A stretch of 36,162 nt of DNA from JAIOTH01 sp964639335. GTDB lineage: Bacteria > Patescibacteriota > Patescibacteriia > UBA1558 > S5-K13. Shown here piece after piece: positions 8,000 to 15,215 of this stretch; position 1 is the first letter of the stretch, and each line of letters begins with the position of its first letter. Location of the stretch: the NCBI GenBank assembly GCA_964639335.1, contig CAZXCJ010000009.1, forward strand, positions 1 through 36,162, in the 5' to 3' direction. The notes beneath the pieces were generated by a model. It searched no databases. It worked only from the letters and a program-made list of their open reading frames with translations, and had not been told where the DNA came from. The position numbers were made by a program, and so were the translations under genes.

Positions 8000-8000
8000 T

Positions 8001-8945
8001 TTACAAAGTAGTTATTGGTCTTGATTGGGTTATATAAAACTTACCTTTTTCCCATGCCCACTCAATATCACAAGGAAATTTATAATGTTTTTCAATTCGA
8101 GCACAAAGCTGAGCTAATTCAATAATTTGTTTACCACTTAAAACTTGTTTTTCACCTTCACTTTTTGGAACCTTAACCCATTTATTATCCCCACTTACTG
8201 ATTTTTGAATTAATTTTCTTTCTTGTTCAACAATATTAATATCTAAAATAGACATATCTCTTTTATCTACTACATAAGAATCAGGAGTAATGCTTCCAGA
8301 AACAATGGCTTCTCCCAAACCATAGCCCGCTTCAATAATCATTTGGTTTTTATCTTTTGTTACTGGGTGAACTGTAAAAGTAATACCAGAAATTTCTGAT
8401 TGAATCATTTTTTGAACTACTACTGCCACAGAAACTTTAGTTTTTAATAATTTTTTTTCTTTTCTATAAAATATAGCTCTAGGAGTAAATAATGATGACC
8501 AACAATTCTTTATATTATCAATTAATGTTTTTTCAGTGGTATTTAAAAAAGTATCCAGTTCACCAGCCCAAGAAGCAGTTGAAGAATCTTCCGCAGTAGC
8601 CGAAGAACGAACAGCTACATATTTACAATTTAGCTTTTTAAACTCTACTAAAATCTCCCGAGCTAATTCTGAAGGAAACTGAGCATCATGAATTAAATCT
8701 CTAATAACATTAGAGTAACGATCAACTGTATTGGTATCTTGATAATTTACTTTCTTCAACTGGGCTTTAATATCCTGATACAAATCTGTTTTTAATAAAA
8801 ATTCATCAAAAACATCAGCAGTAATAACAAAACCCCCTGGTACTGGAATTTTGGCATTACTCATCTCACCCAGAGATGCTCCTTTACCGCCAGCTAAATA
8901 AACATCTTTTTTAGAAATTTTAGAAAAAGGTATAATTTTTGGCAT
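8001..8945 (-). CDS. Stand-alone PEP-synthase-type ATP-binding (PPDK_N) domain
   Basis: A 314-aa protein consisting only of the ATP-grasp domain of PEP synthase, pyruvate phosphate dikinase or rifampin phosphotransferase. Visible are LAGGKGASLGEM (Lys21), VPGGFVIT, VAVRSSATAEDSSTASWAGE (Arg113 region), GYGLGEAIVSG, and the closing DIEWAWEKGKFYITQSRP with Glu295, Gln307 and Arg309. It stops exactly at the usual domain border. In full-length enzymes this domain transfers a phosphate from ATP to the His of the swivelling domain. Here that domain is on separate proteins, eight in the same array, and this is the only ATP module in the window. A divergent promoter pair with the histidine-phosphatase gene lies upstream. 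Confidence 0.93.
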   Translation of the reverse strand: MPKIIPFSKISKKDVYLAGGKGASLGEMSNAKIPVPGGFVITADVFDEFLLKTDLYQDIKAQLKKVNYQDTNTVDRYSNVIRDLIHDAQFPSELAREILVEFKKLNCKYVAVRSSATAEDSSTASWAGELDTFLNTTEKTLIDNIKNCWSSLFTPRAIFYRKEKKLLKTKVSVAVVVQKMIQSEISGITFTVHPVTKDKNQMIIEAGYGLGEAIVSGSITPDSYVVDKRDMSILDINIVEQERKLIQKSVSGDNKWVKVPKSEGEKQVLSGKQIIELAQLCARIEKHYKFPCDIEWAWEKGKFYITQSRPITTL

Positions 8946-8971
8946 ATATTTTTATTGAAATTAATAATGCT

Positions 8972-9000
8972 TTTATATTAACAATTTTTGAATAAAACAA
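8972..9000 (-). promoter_or_regulatory. Candidate sigma70 promoter for ATP-module operon
   Basis: On the minus strand TTGTTT (8995-9000), a 17-bp spacer and TATAAA (8972-8977) precede the ATP-domain gene by about 27 bp. The -35 box is only moderate. It lies back to back with the plus-strand promoter at 9009-9037, with 8 bp between the two -35 boxes, so one bound regulator could control both directions. Confidence 0.5.
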
Positions 9001-9008
9001 CAATAAAC

Positions 9009-9037
9009 TTGAACAGTTGAAAAAAATATAATATGAT
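9009..9037 (+). promoter_or_regulatory. Candidate sigma70 promoter for histidine phosphatase 1
   Basis: TTGAAC (9009-9014), a 17-bp spacer and TATGAT (9032-9037) lie about 28 bp upstream of the ATG at 9066. Box quality and spacing are good. It is divergent from the ATP-module promoter at 8972-9000. Confidence 0.6.
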
Positions 9038-9065
9038 GTAATTAACTTATAAATAACTCAAATCT

Positions 9066-9950
9066 ATGAATGAAAAATTTAATTTAGAAAAAAAAGAATC
9101 AACCTCTGAAAAACCCGCCCTAACCATGTACTTATTGCGCCATGGCCAAAGTGAAAAAGATAAAACAAAAGCCAATCGTGGATTAACAGAAAAGGGAGAA
9201 CAACAAGTTACAGAATCAATGCAGAATATTATTAAAGATTTGATTAAAGAAAATAATCCTGATTTTAAAAATTGGGATGATGAAAAAAAATTAGAAGATG
9301 AAGCAAAAAAAACCGTAAAAAACATTGAATTTCATCTCCGTGATTCTGGAACTGATAGAACAATTCAACAAGTTTTACATGAATATAGTTTTCTTAAAAA
9401 TTTAGAAATTGATGATAATAATATTTATATGCCCAAAAGTATTTTTGAATATAAAAATACAGAAATAGATAAAAAAGCTGGTCCTGGAATTGCTAAAAGG
9501 CTTAAGGGGGTACAGGGTCTAGATAAAAATCCTGAATTTAGATTAAAATTGAAAAACCCAGAATACAGAAAAAAAGTAGAGGCTACTGGTGATTTAATGG
9601 CTTGGGCCAAAACTCCTGAAGATGAAATACCTAAGGGGATAGAAAAACGTTCGGAAATGGAAACTCGCTATAAACAAGATATTACTAGAGCTGAGAGAGT
9701 TATCAAACACCTAATAAAAAACTATAAAAAAAGAATTATAGTCATTGCTAACAGCCACGCTTCAATCGCTACTTTAGCTGCAGGACAAGAATTAGAAATT
9801 CCAGTAGACAAACTCTTAGATAAGTCTGGGGAAATGCCTGAAGCTCAGGGACTTAAATATGATTTTTATAAAGGAGATAAAATACACAAAACCAAAGCTT
9901 TTGGTAAAAATATTGAGGAAGATATTATAGAACTAAAACAAGAAAAATAA
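9066..9950 (+). CDS. Histidine phosphatase superfamily protein 1
   Basis: A 294-aa protein of the phosphoglycerate-mutase-like histidine phosphatase fold: LLRHGQSEKDKT (residues about 22-33) carries the phospho-accepting His of the RHG motif, and IVIANSHASIATLA carries the second catalytic His. Between them is a long charged, helical insertion (about residues 70-190), larger than in SixA-type enzymes. It is transcribed divergently from the ATP-module operon and converges on the MBL gene. Some relatives (SixA) remove phosphate from phosphohistidine, so action on the array's swivel His is an attractive but untested idea. A small-molecule phosphatase is equally possible. No signal peptide is seen. 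Confidence 0.85.
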   Translation: MNEKFNLEKKESTSEKPALTMYLLRHGQSEKDKTKANRGLTEKGEQQVTESMQNIIKDLIKENNPDFKNWDDEKKLEDEAKKTVKNIEFHLRDSGTDRTIQQVLHEYSFLKNLEIDDNNIYMPKSIFEYKNTEIDKKAGPGIAKRLKGVQGLDKNPEFRLKLKNPEYRKKVEATGDLMAWAKTPEDEIPKGIEKRSEMETRYKQDITRAERVIKHLIKNYKKRIIVIANSHASIATLAAGQELEIPVDKLLDKSGEMPEAQGLKYDFYKGDKIHKTKAFGKNIEEDIIELKQEK

Positions 9951-9972
9951 TTCTCAAATATACTAATATATT

Positions 9973-9999
9973 AAAACAGCGGTGTATAACCGTTGTTTT
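9973..9999. terminator. Bidirectional intrinsic terminator
   Basis: AAAACAGCGGT (9973-9983) pairs with ACCGTTGTTTT (9989-9999) around a GTATA loop, with A- and T-rich flanks on either side. It separates the convergent histidine-phosphatase and MBL genes and overlaps the last bases of the latter. Confidence 0.85.
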
Positions 10000-10756
10000 A
10001 TTTTAATCTCTTTTCATAACCTTTTAGTTCTTTTTGTTTTAATTTTATATAATCTTTTAAATATCTCTGCCATTCTTTGCTATTATCTAATGTATTTATA
10101 AAATCATTTAAACATTCACGGGTTATGGGCTCATCATTATGCCCTGAATAAAATTTTTTTGCATTTGGATATTTTTTGTAAATTTTTTGTAAATAAAAAA
10201 ACTTTTTTGCTGGATTAATGCTTGCTCTTTTTTCCATAGCAATTAATCGCTCCACTGGCAATTTATCTAAAGTAGTAAAAATTAAATCTCCTAAAAATAT
10301 AACCTGGCCCTTATTTTCAGAATCAATAACATATATTGTATCATCATGAGTATGTCCGTCAGGTAAAACTTCATATTTAATTTCTGGTATTTCAATATAT
10401 CCATTAGGATAAATTTCTTGGGAGCCATATTCGTGTTTTCCTAAAATTGAAGTTTTATTTGCTAAAAATAATATTCTACCATCAAACTTAGCTATATTCT
10501 GTATATGATCAATATGTGTATGTGTTAAAAGCAGGTGAGTTACCTTTTTAAAACTACCAGCAATATTCTCAATATTCTTTTTAATTTCTGGCCAATTAAC
10601 TAGCTGACAAGCATCAATGACCATATATTTTTTATCGCCTCCCTTTTCATATTCAATCAAGCCAATAGCAACTCTAATATTAAAGGAACCTTTCAATTCT
10701 GGGTTCTCATTTTTTTTAAGAAATGCTTTTTGAATAATATAAATATTTGGTTTCAT
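9998..10756 (-). CDS. Metallo-beta-lactamase-fold hydrolase
   Basis: A 252-aa MBL-fold protein with the metal motif HTHIDH (about residues 79-84), a DGHTHDDTIY segment giving a further His, an IFLGD Asp ligand and FYSGHND near the C-terminus. The metal site therefore looks complete for a glyoxalase-II-like or related hydrolase. It starts 4 bp after the stop of the swivel protein at 10761, so it is co-transcribed with the array and may hydrolyse a product or substrate of it. The substrate cannot be told from sequence. It ends in a bidirectional terminator shared with the convergent histidine phosphatase. Confidence 0.88.
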   Translation of the reverse strand: MKPNIYIIQKAFLKKNENPELKGSFNIRVAIGLIEYEKGGDKKYMVIDACQLVNWPEIKKNIENIAGSFKKVTHLLLTHTHIDHIQNIAKFDGRILFLANKTSILGKHEYGSQEIYPNGYIEIPEIKYEVLPDGHTHDDTIYVIDSENKGQVIFLGDLIFTTLDKLPVERLIAMEKRASINPAKKFFYLQKIYKKYPNAKKFYSGHNDEPITRECLNDFINTLDNSKEWQRYLKDYIKLKQKELKGYEKRLK

Positions 10757-10760
10757 AAAA

Positions 10761-12260
10761 TTAATTTAATTTTTTAACAATCCCCCAGTTACCATCAACT
10801 TCTACTAGGTCACCATCCTTAAATATCTTAGTAGCCATTCTTAATCCTATTACGCCCGGAATTCCAGCTTCTCGAGCCAAGGTGGCTGGATGAGAAGTAA
10901 TTCCTGGTCCTCCATCACAAATCAAAGCACTGGCCTTAGATAAAATTGGAGAAAAAACCGGCGTAGCTTGTATGGTAGCTATTATATCCCCCTTTTTAAC
11001 TTTATGAAAATCTTCTTCTCCAATAACTATTTTTACTCTGCCCTTGGATTTACCAGCAGAAACAGGCATTCCATTTAAAACTTTCCTATTATAATCAACT
11101 TGAACAAAGAAATTAAAATATTTTTTAGCATCTTGTTTAGTATATAATAAGGTTCTATTTTTAAAAGAATGAAAAACACCTAAATCAATTCTATTATTTA
11201 ATTCATCGCTCATGTTTATTTTTTCAATCAATAACTTTTTTAAATCTTTAGTCATTAAATGTCTGGCTTGATTCAAAGAAACATGACCCCTCTGAGCTAT
11301 TTCTTTCAAAATTGGATCATAATAATATAAAATTTTAGAAACAATCCATTTTCTAAGTTCTTTATAATAAATCCCTTCGCGCATAGTTTGAAATAATCTT
11401 TGATGTTTTTTATCAATCCTCAACTTTTTATAAATATTATTTACATCTTTTATTAAATTTTTTTCTTCTTTGAAAATTTTATCCAATTCTTTTTGTGTAT
11501 CTTTCTTTAAATATTTATTGAATCTGCTGACAAAATCAGAAAAATCTAAAACAGGTGCATCATAATCTCTGGTAATCCAAAAAAAATTTCTCTCATGCTT
11601 TTTAATTAACTTATATAATGATTTTTCTCTTTGAATACTTTCTAAATTCTCTGATTTTAAAAGCTTCAACCATTTATTATTTTTTCTAATCAAAGAACAA
11701 ATTTTTAAAGCATTTATTTTTTCCAATGTATTAATCATTGATTTTCTCTCTGTAATTAAAATACCTAAGCACCGAGCTGCCACTTCTTTATCTTTTTCCA
11801 AAGAATTAATATAATCCCTTAAATAATTAAAAAAATAAATCTCTATAGACAAAATCGGAAAATAATGCGCATATATTTCCTTATATCTTTTCTCGTACTC
11901 TTTGTGAAAATTAATAAGTTGATTATTGGAAATTTTAATTAAATTTTTAGATTTATTATTTTTACTTAAAAAAGAATAGAATTCCCTATAAAAATTCTTT
12001 TGTTTGCGGGCTAATTTAACAAAAATATCCGGCTGAGACAAAACTTTTTTCATTATTGAACGACCAATTCTTTCATGGTCATCTTTATCCATAAAAACGT
12101 AGGCATGCTTGTTTTTAAAAATCAAAACAACTTGTTTATAAGCGTACCCAATAACAGCTTTCATTTCATTACAAATAGATTCCATGGAAAAATAATTCGG
12201 AAAAGGACTTAAATTTTGTCTTTGGGAAATTTGAAACCAATTTAATTTTTTATCTAACAT
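10761..12260 (-). CDS. RPH-like substrate/His-swivel protein, member 3
   Basis: A 499-aa member whose swivel domain is the least like its neighbours: the motif is CDGGPGITSHPATLAREAGIP with His457, and the end reads KDGDLVEVDGNWG. The SH and VDG forms are closer to ordinary PEP-synthase/RPH domains than the TCHAA and VDAN forms elsewhere in the array. The helical part keeps FFWITRDYDAP, where the Gly of the YxGP motif is replaced by Ala, and an HVSLNQARHLMT segment like the LSxxEI helix of RPH-type substrate domains. It lies between the wHTH-containing member and the MBL hydrolase in one operon. It is probably phosphorylated in trans; the substrate is unknown. Confidence 0.8.
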   Translation of the reverse strand: MLDKKLNWFQISQRQNLSPFPNYFSMESICNEMKAVIGYAYKQVVLIFKNKHAYVFMDKDDHERIGRSIMKKVLSQPDIFVKLARKQKNFYREFYSFLSKNNKSKNLIKISNNQLINFHKEYEKRYKEIYAHYFPILSIEIYFFNYLRDYINSLEKDKEVAARCLGILITERKSMINTLEKINALKICSLIRKNNKWLKLLKSENLESIQREKSLYKLIKKHERNFFWITRDYDAPVLDFSDFVSRFNKYLKKDTQKELDKIFKEEKNLIKDVNNIYKKLRIDKKHQRLFQTMREGIYYKELRKWIVSKILYYYDPILKEIAQRGHVSLNQARHLMTKDLKKLLIEKINMSDELNNRIDLGVFHSFKNRTLLYTKQDAKKYFNFFVQVDYNRKVLNGMPVSAGKSKGRVKIVIGEEDFHKVKKGDIIATIQATPVFSPILSKASALICDGGPGITSHPATLAREAGIPGVIGLRMATKIFKDGDLVEVDGNWGIVKKLN

Positions 12261-12299
12261 ATTTTTAGTTTAACAATTTTTATAGATTTCAACAACAAA

Positions 12300-14117
12300 C
12301 TATCTTATTTTTTTAATAATACTAATCTTGCCATGAGTAGCATCAACATCTACAATGTCTCCATTTTTTAATATTTTAGTAGCTATTTTAGTGCCCACTA
12401 CACAAGGAATTGATAGTTCCCGGGAAATTACTGCGGCATGGCAAATAATGCCTCCAACATCAGTAATAATAGCACTGGCTTTTCTAATGGCAGGTATTAA
12501 ATCTGGACTAGTAGCTGAAGAAAGTAAAATATTACCTTTTTTCATCTTTTTAATATCTTTAGAAAAATTAACAATACAAATTTCACCCTGCACTCTCCCC
12601 GGTGAAGCACAATCTCCATTAAAAATTCTAACGTTTTTAACATCTTCTTTAATAACATCTAAAGAATTTATAAATTTCGTGGCTTTTTCGCCTTCTAATA
12701 AAATATCATTGCTATAATGTCCTTGAGAATAATGAAAGTTTAATTTATATCTATTATTCAATTTTTGAGCACTAAATTTATTATTTAATAACAAATCCTT
12801 AAATTCATGAGGATACATAAATCTTAGTTGTTTTAGCGATAAATAATAACGATGACCTATCTCTGTGAATAAATTCTCCTGAACCGAATAACTATAAAAC
12901 ATTGCCTCTTTACGCGAACCCTTGGTAAATATTAAATCACTGGCAAAATCAAATAATCTCTGATGCTTAAAATCAATATTTAAATCCTTGAATAATCTTT
13001 TCCTGGCCTTTAAAATTTTAGATTTTTCTACTTCAACATTCTTTAACAGTTTATCTGAATCAGCGTTCTGCTTCATTAAACTGCTAAGAATATTTATAAA
13101 ATAAGCCTTATCCCATCCAGGACCTGTTGTACCATAACCCAACCAACCATAATTTAAAACATGATTCTCTATATCCTGATTAATTTTTTTGTTTTTTATA
13201 TAAAGCTGTTTTGAAATAATTCTTGTTTCGGTGTTTTTAAAATATGTTTTTAAGCCTTGACTCTTATTTATTCTTTGTAATATCTTCAAAAGATTTTTAT
13301 ACTCTTCTGCGGTTTTAGATTCTTTTGTATATGTAGTTAATACTGAAAATACTTCACCAAGAGAATGCCTGCCTTTTTTTATTTTTAACTTTAAATACTT
13401 CATTAAATACTTTGTAAAAAATGCATCACCAAAATCACAGAGCGTCTGTATCCAGTGCAATCCATGAAGCTTTTCATAAATACTATAATAATCTTTATAT
13501 GTTTTATACAATTTTTTATTATTTAAAACCTTTAAATTAATATCCAAAAGTTTATCTGTGGCCTGATATAAATTTTTTTGTTCTTTTAATAATAAACTAA
13601 TATATTTTTTAACCAAAGCTACATCTTTTATAACTTTGTCTAATAATTCTTTAGAAAGCTTCTCATATTCACTTCTAATTAACATTAAAGAGCAACTCCC
13701 ATTCTTATATTTAACGGCTGTATTAGAAAATTTATTTTTAAAACCCATTTGTTTTAAAAGCTTATTCGCTGTATCAGCACACCAAGCATGAGCAGCCATC
13801 ATTGGATAATAATTAGAAATTTCTTCCATTACAAACCATTTATCCTTATTTTGGAAATCTTCGTATTTTTTAAATAAAATATCCAAACCAATAAACAATT
13901 CGTTATCTAAATTCAAACCGAAAAATTTCTTATTATCTTTTTTATAAGAATTTAAAAACCCACTCTTCTCTAAATGCAAAAGTTCCTTATGCACATTAGC
14001 TGGATCTAATTTTAATAAATCCACAATTTGCTGGGCATAAAAATTTTCACCTTGTCTATTAAAAAACAGAGCTAATATTTTTAAACGAGTTTTAGAATTA
14101 ATAATCTTATCTAACAT
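12300..14117 (-). CDS. Winged-helix domain fused to RPH-like swivel protein, member 4
   Basis: The longest member, 605 aa. Residues 1 to about 70 form a winged helix-turn-helix (SKTRLKILALFF, YAQQIVDLLKLDPANVHKEL, LEKSGFLNSYKKDNKKFFGL). The middle is helical with YGWLGYGTTGP (Trp325), and the C-terminal swivel domain has His560 in TDVGGIICHAAVISRELSIP. It is the first gene of its block and is read from a strong promoter back to back with that of histidine phosphatase 2. This is the usual position for a divergently transcribed autoregulator. A DNA-binding protein whose other end is a phosphohistidine domain could sense the phosphorylation state or substrate of the system; that is inference. 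Confidence 0.85.
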   Translation of the reverse strand: MLDKIINSKTRLKILALFFNRQGENFYAQQIVDLLKLDPANVHKELLHLEKSGFLNSYKKDNKKFFGLNLDNELFIGLDILFKKYEDFQNKDKWFVMEEISNYYPMMAAHAWCADTANKLLKQMGFKNKFSNTAVKYKNGSCSLMLIRSEYEKLSKELLDKVIKDVALVKKYISLLLKEQKNLYQATDKLLDINLKVLNNKKLYKTYKDYYSIYEKLHGLHWIQTLCDFGDAFFTKYLMKYLKLKIKKGRHSLGEVFSVLTTYTKESKTAEEYKNLLKILQRINKSQGLKTYFKNTETRIISKQLYIKNKKINQDIENHVLNYGWLGYGTTGPGWDKAYFINILSSLMKQNADSDKLLKNVEVEKSKILKARKRLFKDLNIDFKHQRLFDFASDLIFTKGSRKEAMFYSYSVQENLFTEIGHRYYLSLKQLRFMYPHEFKDLLLNNKFSAQKLNNRYKLNFHYSQGHYSNDILLEGEKATKFINSLDVIKEDVKNVRIFNGDCASPGRVQGEICIVNFSKDIKKMKKGNILLSSATSPDLIPAIRKASAIITDVGGIICHAAVISRELSIPCVVGTKIATKILKNGDIVDVDATHGKISIIKKIR

Positions 14118-14128
14118 ATTTTTGTTGT

Positions 14129-14292
14129 AAATTCTAATATCTAAATCCTAAATCCTAAACAAATTATAATTTCCAAAATCCAAATGATCGAAACTTCAAT
14201 AACTATGAATCGTAAAAATATCAAATATTTTGAATTTAAAAAATTCGAATTTTGATATTGTTTAGTATTTAGAATTTAGGATTTAGTATTTA
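14129..14292. repeat. Intergenic inverted repeat (TAAATCCTAAA type)
   Basis: AATTCTAATATCTAAATCC-type sequence near 14130-14159 is mirrored by TTTAGTATTTAGAATTTAGGATTTAG near 14259-14287, and a second inner inverted repeat (AATATCAAA/TTTGATATT) sits between them. Related low-complexity TAAATCC stretches occur near 15180-15226 and 36010-36025. It lies between the wHTH-swivel gene and its promoter, so it would form a structured 5' leader of that mRNA of about 175 nt. Confidence 0.65.
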
Positions 14293-14296
14293 ATTC

Positions 14297-14325
14297 AGCA
14301 TACACCTATATTGTAAAAAAGTCAA
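14297..14325 (-). promoter_or_regulatory. Strong candidate promoter for wHTH-swivel block
   Basis: On the minus strand TTGACT (14320-14325), a 17-bp spacer and TATGCT (14297-14302) match sigma70 well. It drives transcription towards the gene at 14117 through a long leader. Its -35 box is 6 bp from that of the plus-strand promoter at 14332. Confidence 0.65.
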
Positions 14326-14331
14326 TACCTC

Positions 14332-14360
14332 TTGACAAAATTACCATAATGATATATACT
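14332..14360 (+). promoter_or_regulatory. Consensus sigma70 promoter for histidine phosphatase 2
   Basis: TTGACA (14332-14337), a 17-bp spacer and TATACT (14355-14360): a perfect -35 and a near-perfect -10. The transcript would carry a leader of about 130 nt that starts with a hairpin (CCTTTAAAA/TTTTTAAAGG, about 14370-14399) before the strong Shine-Dalgarno at 14491. Confidence 0.78.
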
Positions 14361-14500
14361 AATATAATGCCTTTAAAATTGTGGATAACTTTTTAAAGGA
14401 TAAAAAAACAAAAAAATTCCCAGATTGGAATAAATCATCCAAGCATTATCAATAAGTCTTGGCCCTGATCCAACTCGGGAATAATATACTGGAGGAAAAA

Positions 14501-15109
14501 ATGAAAACAATACTTGTTTTCATCCGTCACTTGTTTCATGAGAAACAAATCGTATCAAATTCAGAAAAAGCCAGGGAAAGAAAAATTGGCAAAGCATTGG
14601 CCGCAAAAGGGATCAAGTTTGATGTAGTCTATTCATCTCCTCAGGGTAGATGTTTAACAACTATTATTGAACTTCAGACCGGCATGGGAAAGATTCTTCC
14701 CATGAGAACTTCCGATGCTCTCGGTGATGCAGTCCTCGGCGAATTTCCTTTTTCAAAAGAGTATATTGCTGAACTCAAAACTGAAGCCAAAGAAAAAAAA
14801 GTCGGAGCTGAAGGCCTACTCCTCTCCAGAACAGATCCTGAAACTGTGGAGAAAATTAAAGCCCGCGGTCAGGAAGGAGCCGACTTTATCAGAGAAAAGA
14901 TGGCAGAATTTCCTGGAAAAACTATAGGTATTTCCAGTCATGGAGCCAGTCGTCTAGAGACTGTCATCTCTGATCTTACTGAAACCCCTCTCGATCAGAT
15001 TCAAATCATGGATCGCGGCGCGATCTATGTTATCGAGTTTGAAGACGGAAAGTGCACTGGAATGGATTATCTTGGTTGTCTTGGTCATGATACCGAAAAA
15101 ACCCAATAA
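14501..15109 (+). CDS. Histidine phosphatase superfamily protein 2
   Basis: A 202-aa histidine-phosphatase-fold protein. The start at 14501 is fixed by a textbook GGAGGA Shine-Dalgarno at 14491-14496, unusual in this window. The first catalytic block is FIRHLFHEKQ, with RHL in place of RHG, followed by VVYSSPQGRCLTT; the second His is in GISSHGASRLE. Codon use is visibly richer in G and C than all neighbours, which points to recent acquisition from another lineage. It is transcribed divergently from the wHTH-swivel block and convergently with the double-HAD gene, mirroring histidine phosphatase 1. A phosphohistidine or small-molecule phosphatase role is possible; the substrate is unknown. Confidence 0.83.
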   Translation: MKTILVFIRHLFHEKQIVSNSEKARERKIGKALAAKGIKFDVVYSSPQGRCLTTIIELQTGMGKILPMRTSDALGDAVLGEFPFSKEYIAELKTEAKEKKVGAEGLLLSRTDPETVEKIKARGQEGADFIREKMAEFPGKTIGISSHGASRLETVISDLTETPLDQIQIMDRGAIYVIEFEDGKCTGMDYLGCLGHDTEKTQ

Positions 15110-15126
15110 TCTGGTCCGGAATTTTC

Positions 15127-15158
15127 AAAAGCCCCTAGCGCAATGCGAAGGGCTTTTT
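15127..15158 (+). terminator. Intrinsic terminator of histidine phosphatase 2
   Basis: AAAAGCCC (15127-15134) pairs with GGGCTTTT (15150-15157); the interior GCGCAATGC can add to the stem, and TTTT-TAC follows. It lies 18 bp after the stop codon and can also work on the other strand for the convergent double-HAD transcript. The next 60 bases are low-complexity CCTAAATCC-type repeat. Confidence 0.85.
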
Positions 15159-15215
15159 ACTTGTTTAAAAATCCATTTTCCTAAATCCTGTTTCCTGTCT
15201 CCTAACTCCTATTTC

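Noticed and set aside
12261..12299. Possible sixth orphan tail (AAATTGTTAAACTAA)
   Set aside because: Only four or five codons resemble KIVKL and no hairpin element is present; chance is likely in AT-rich DNA.
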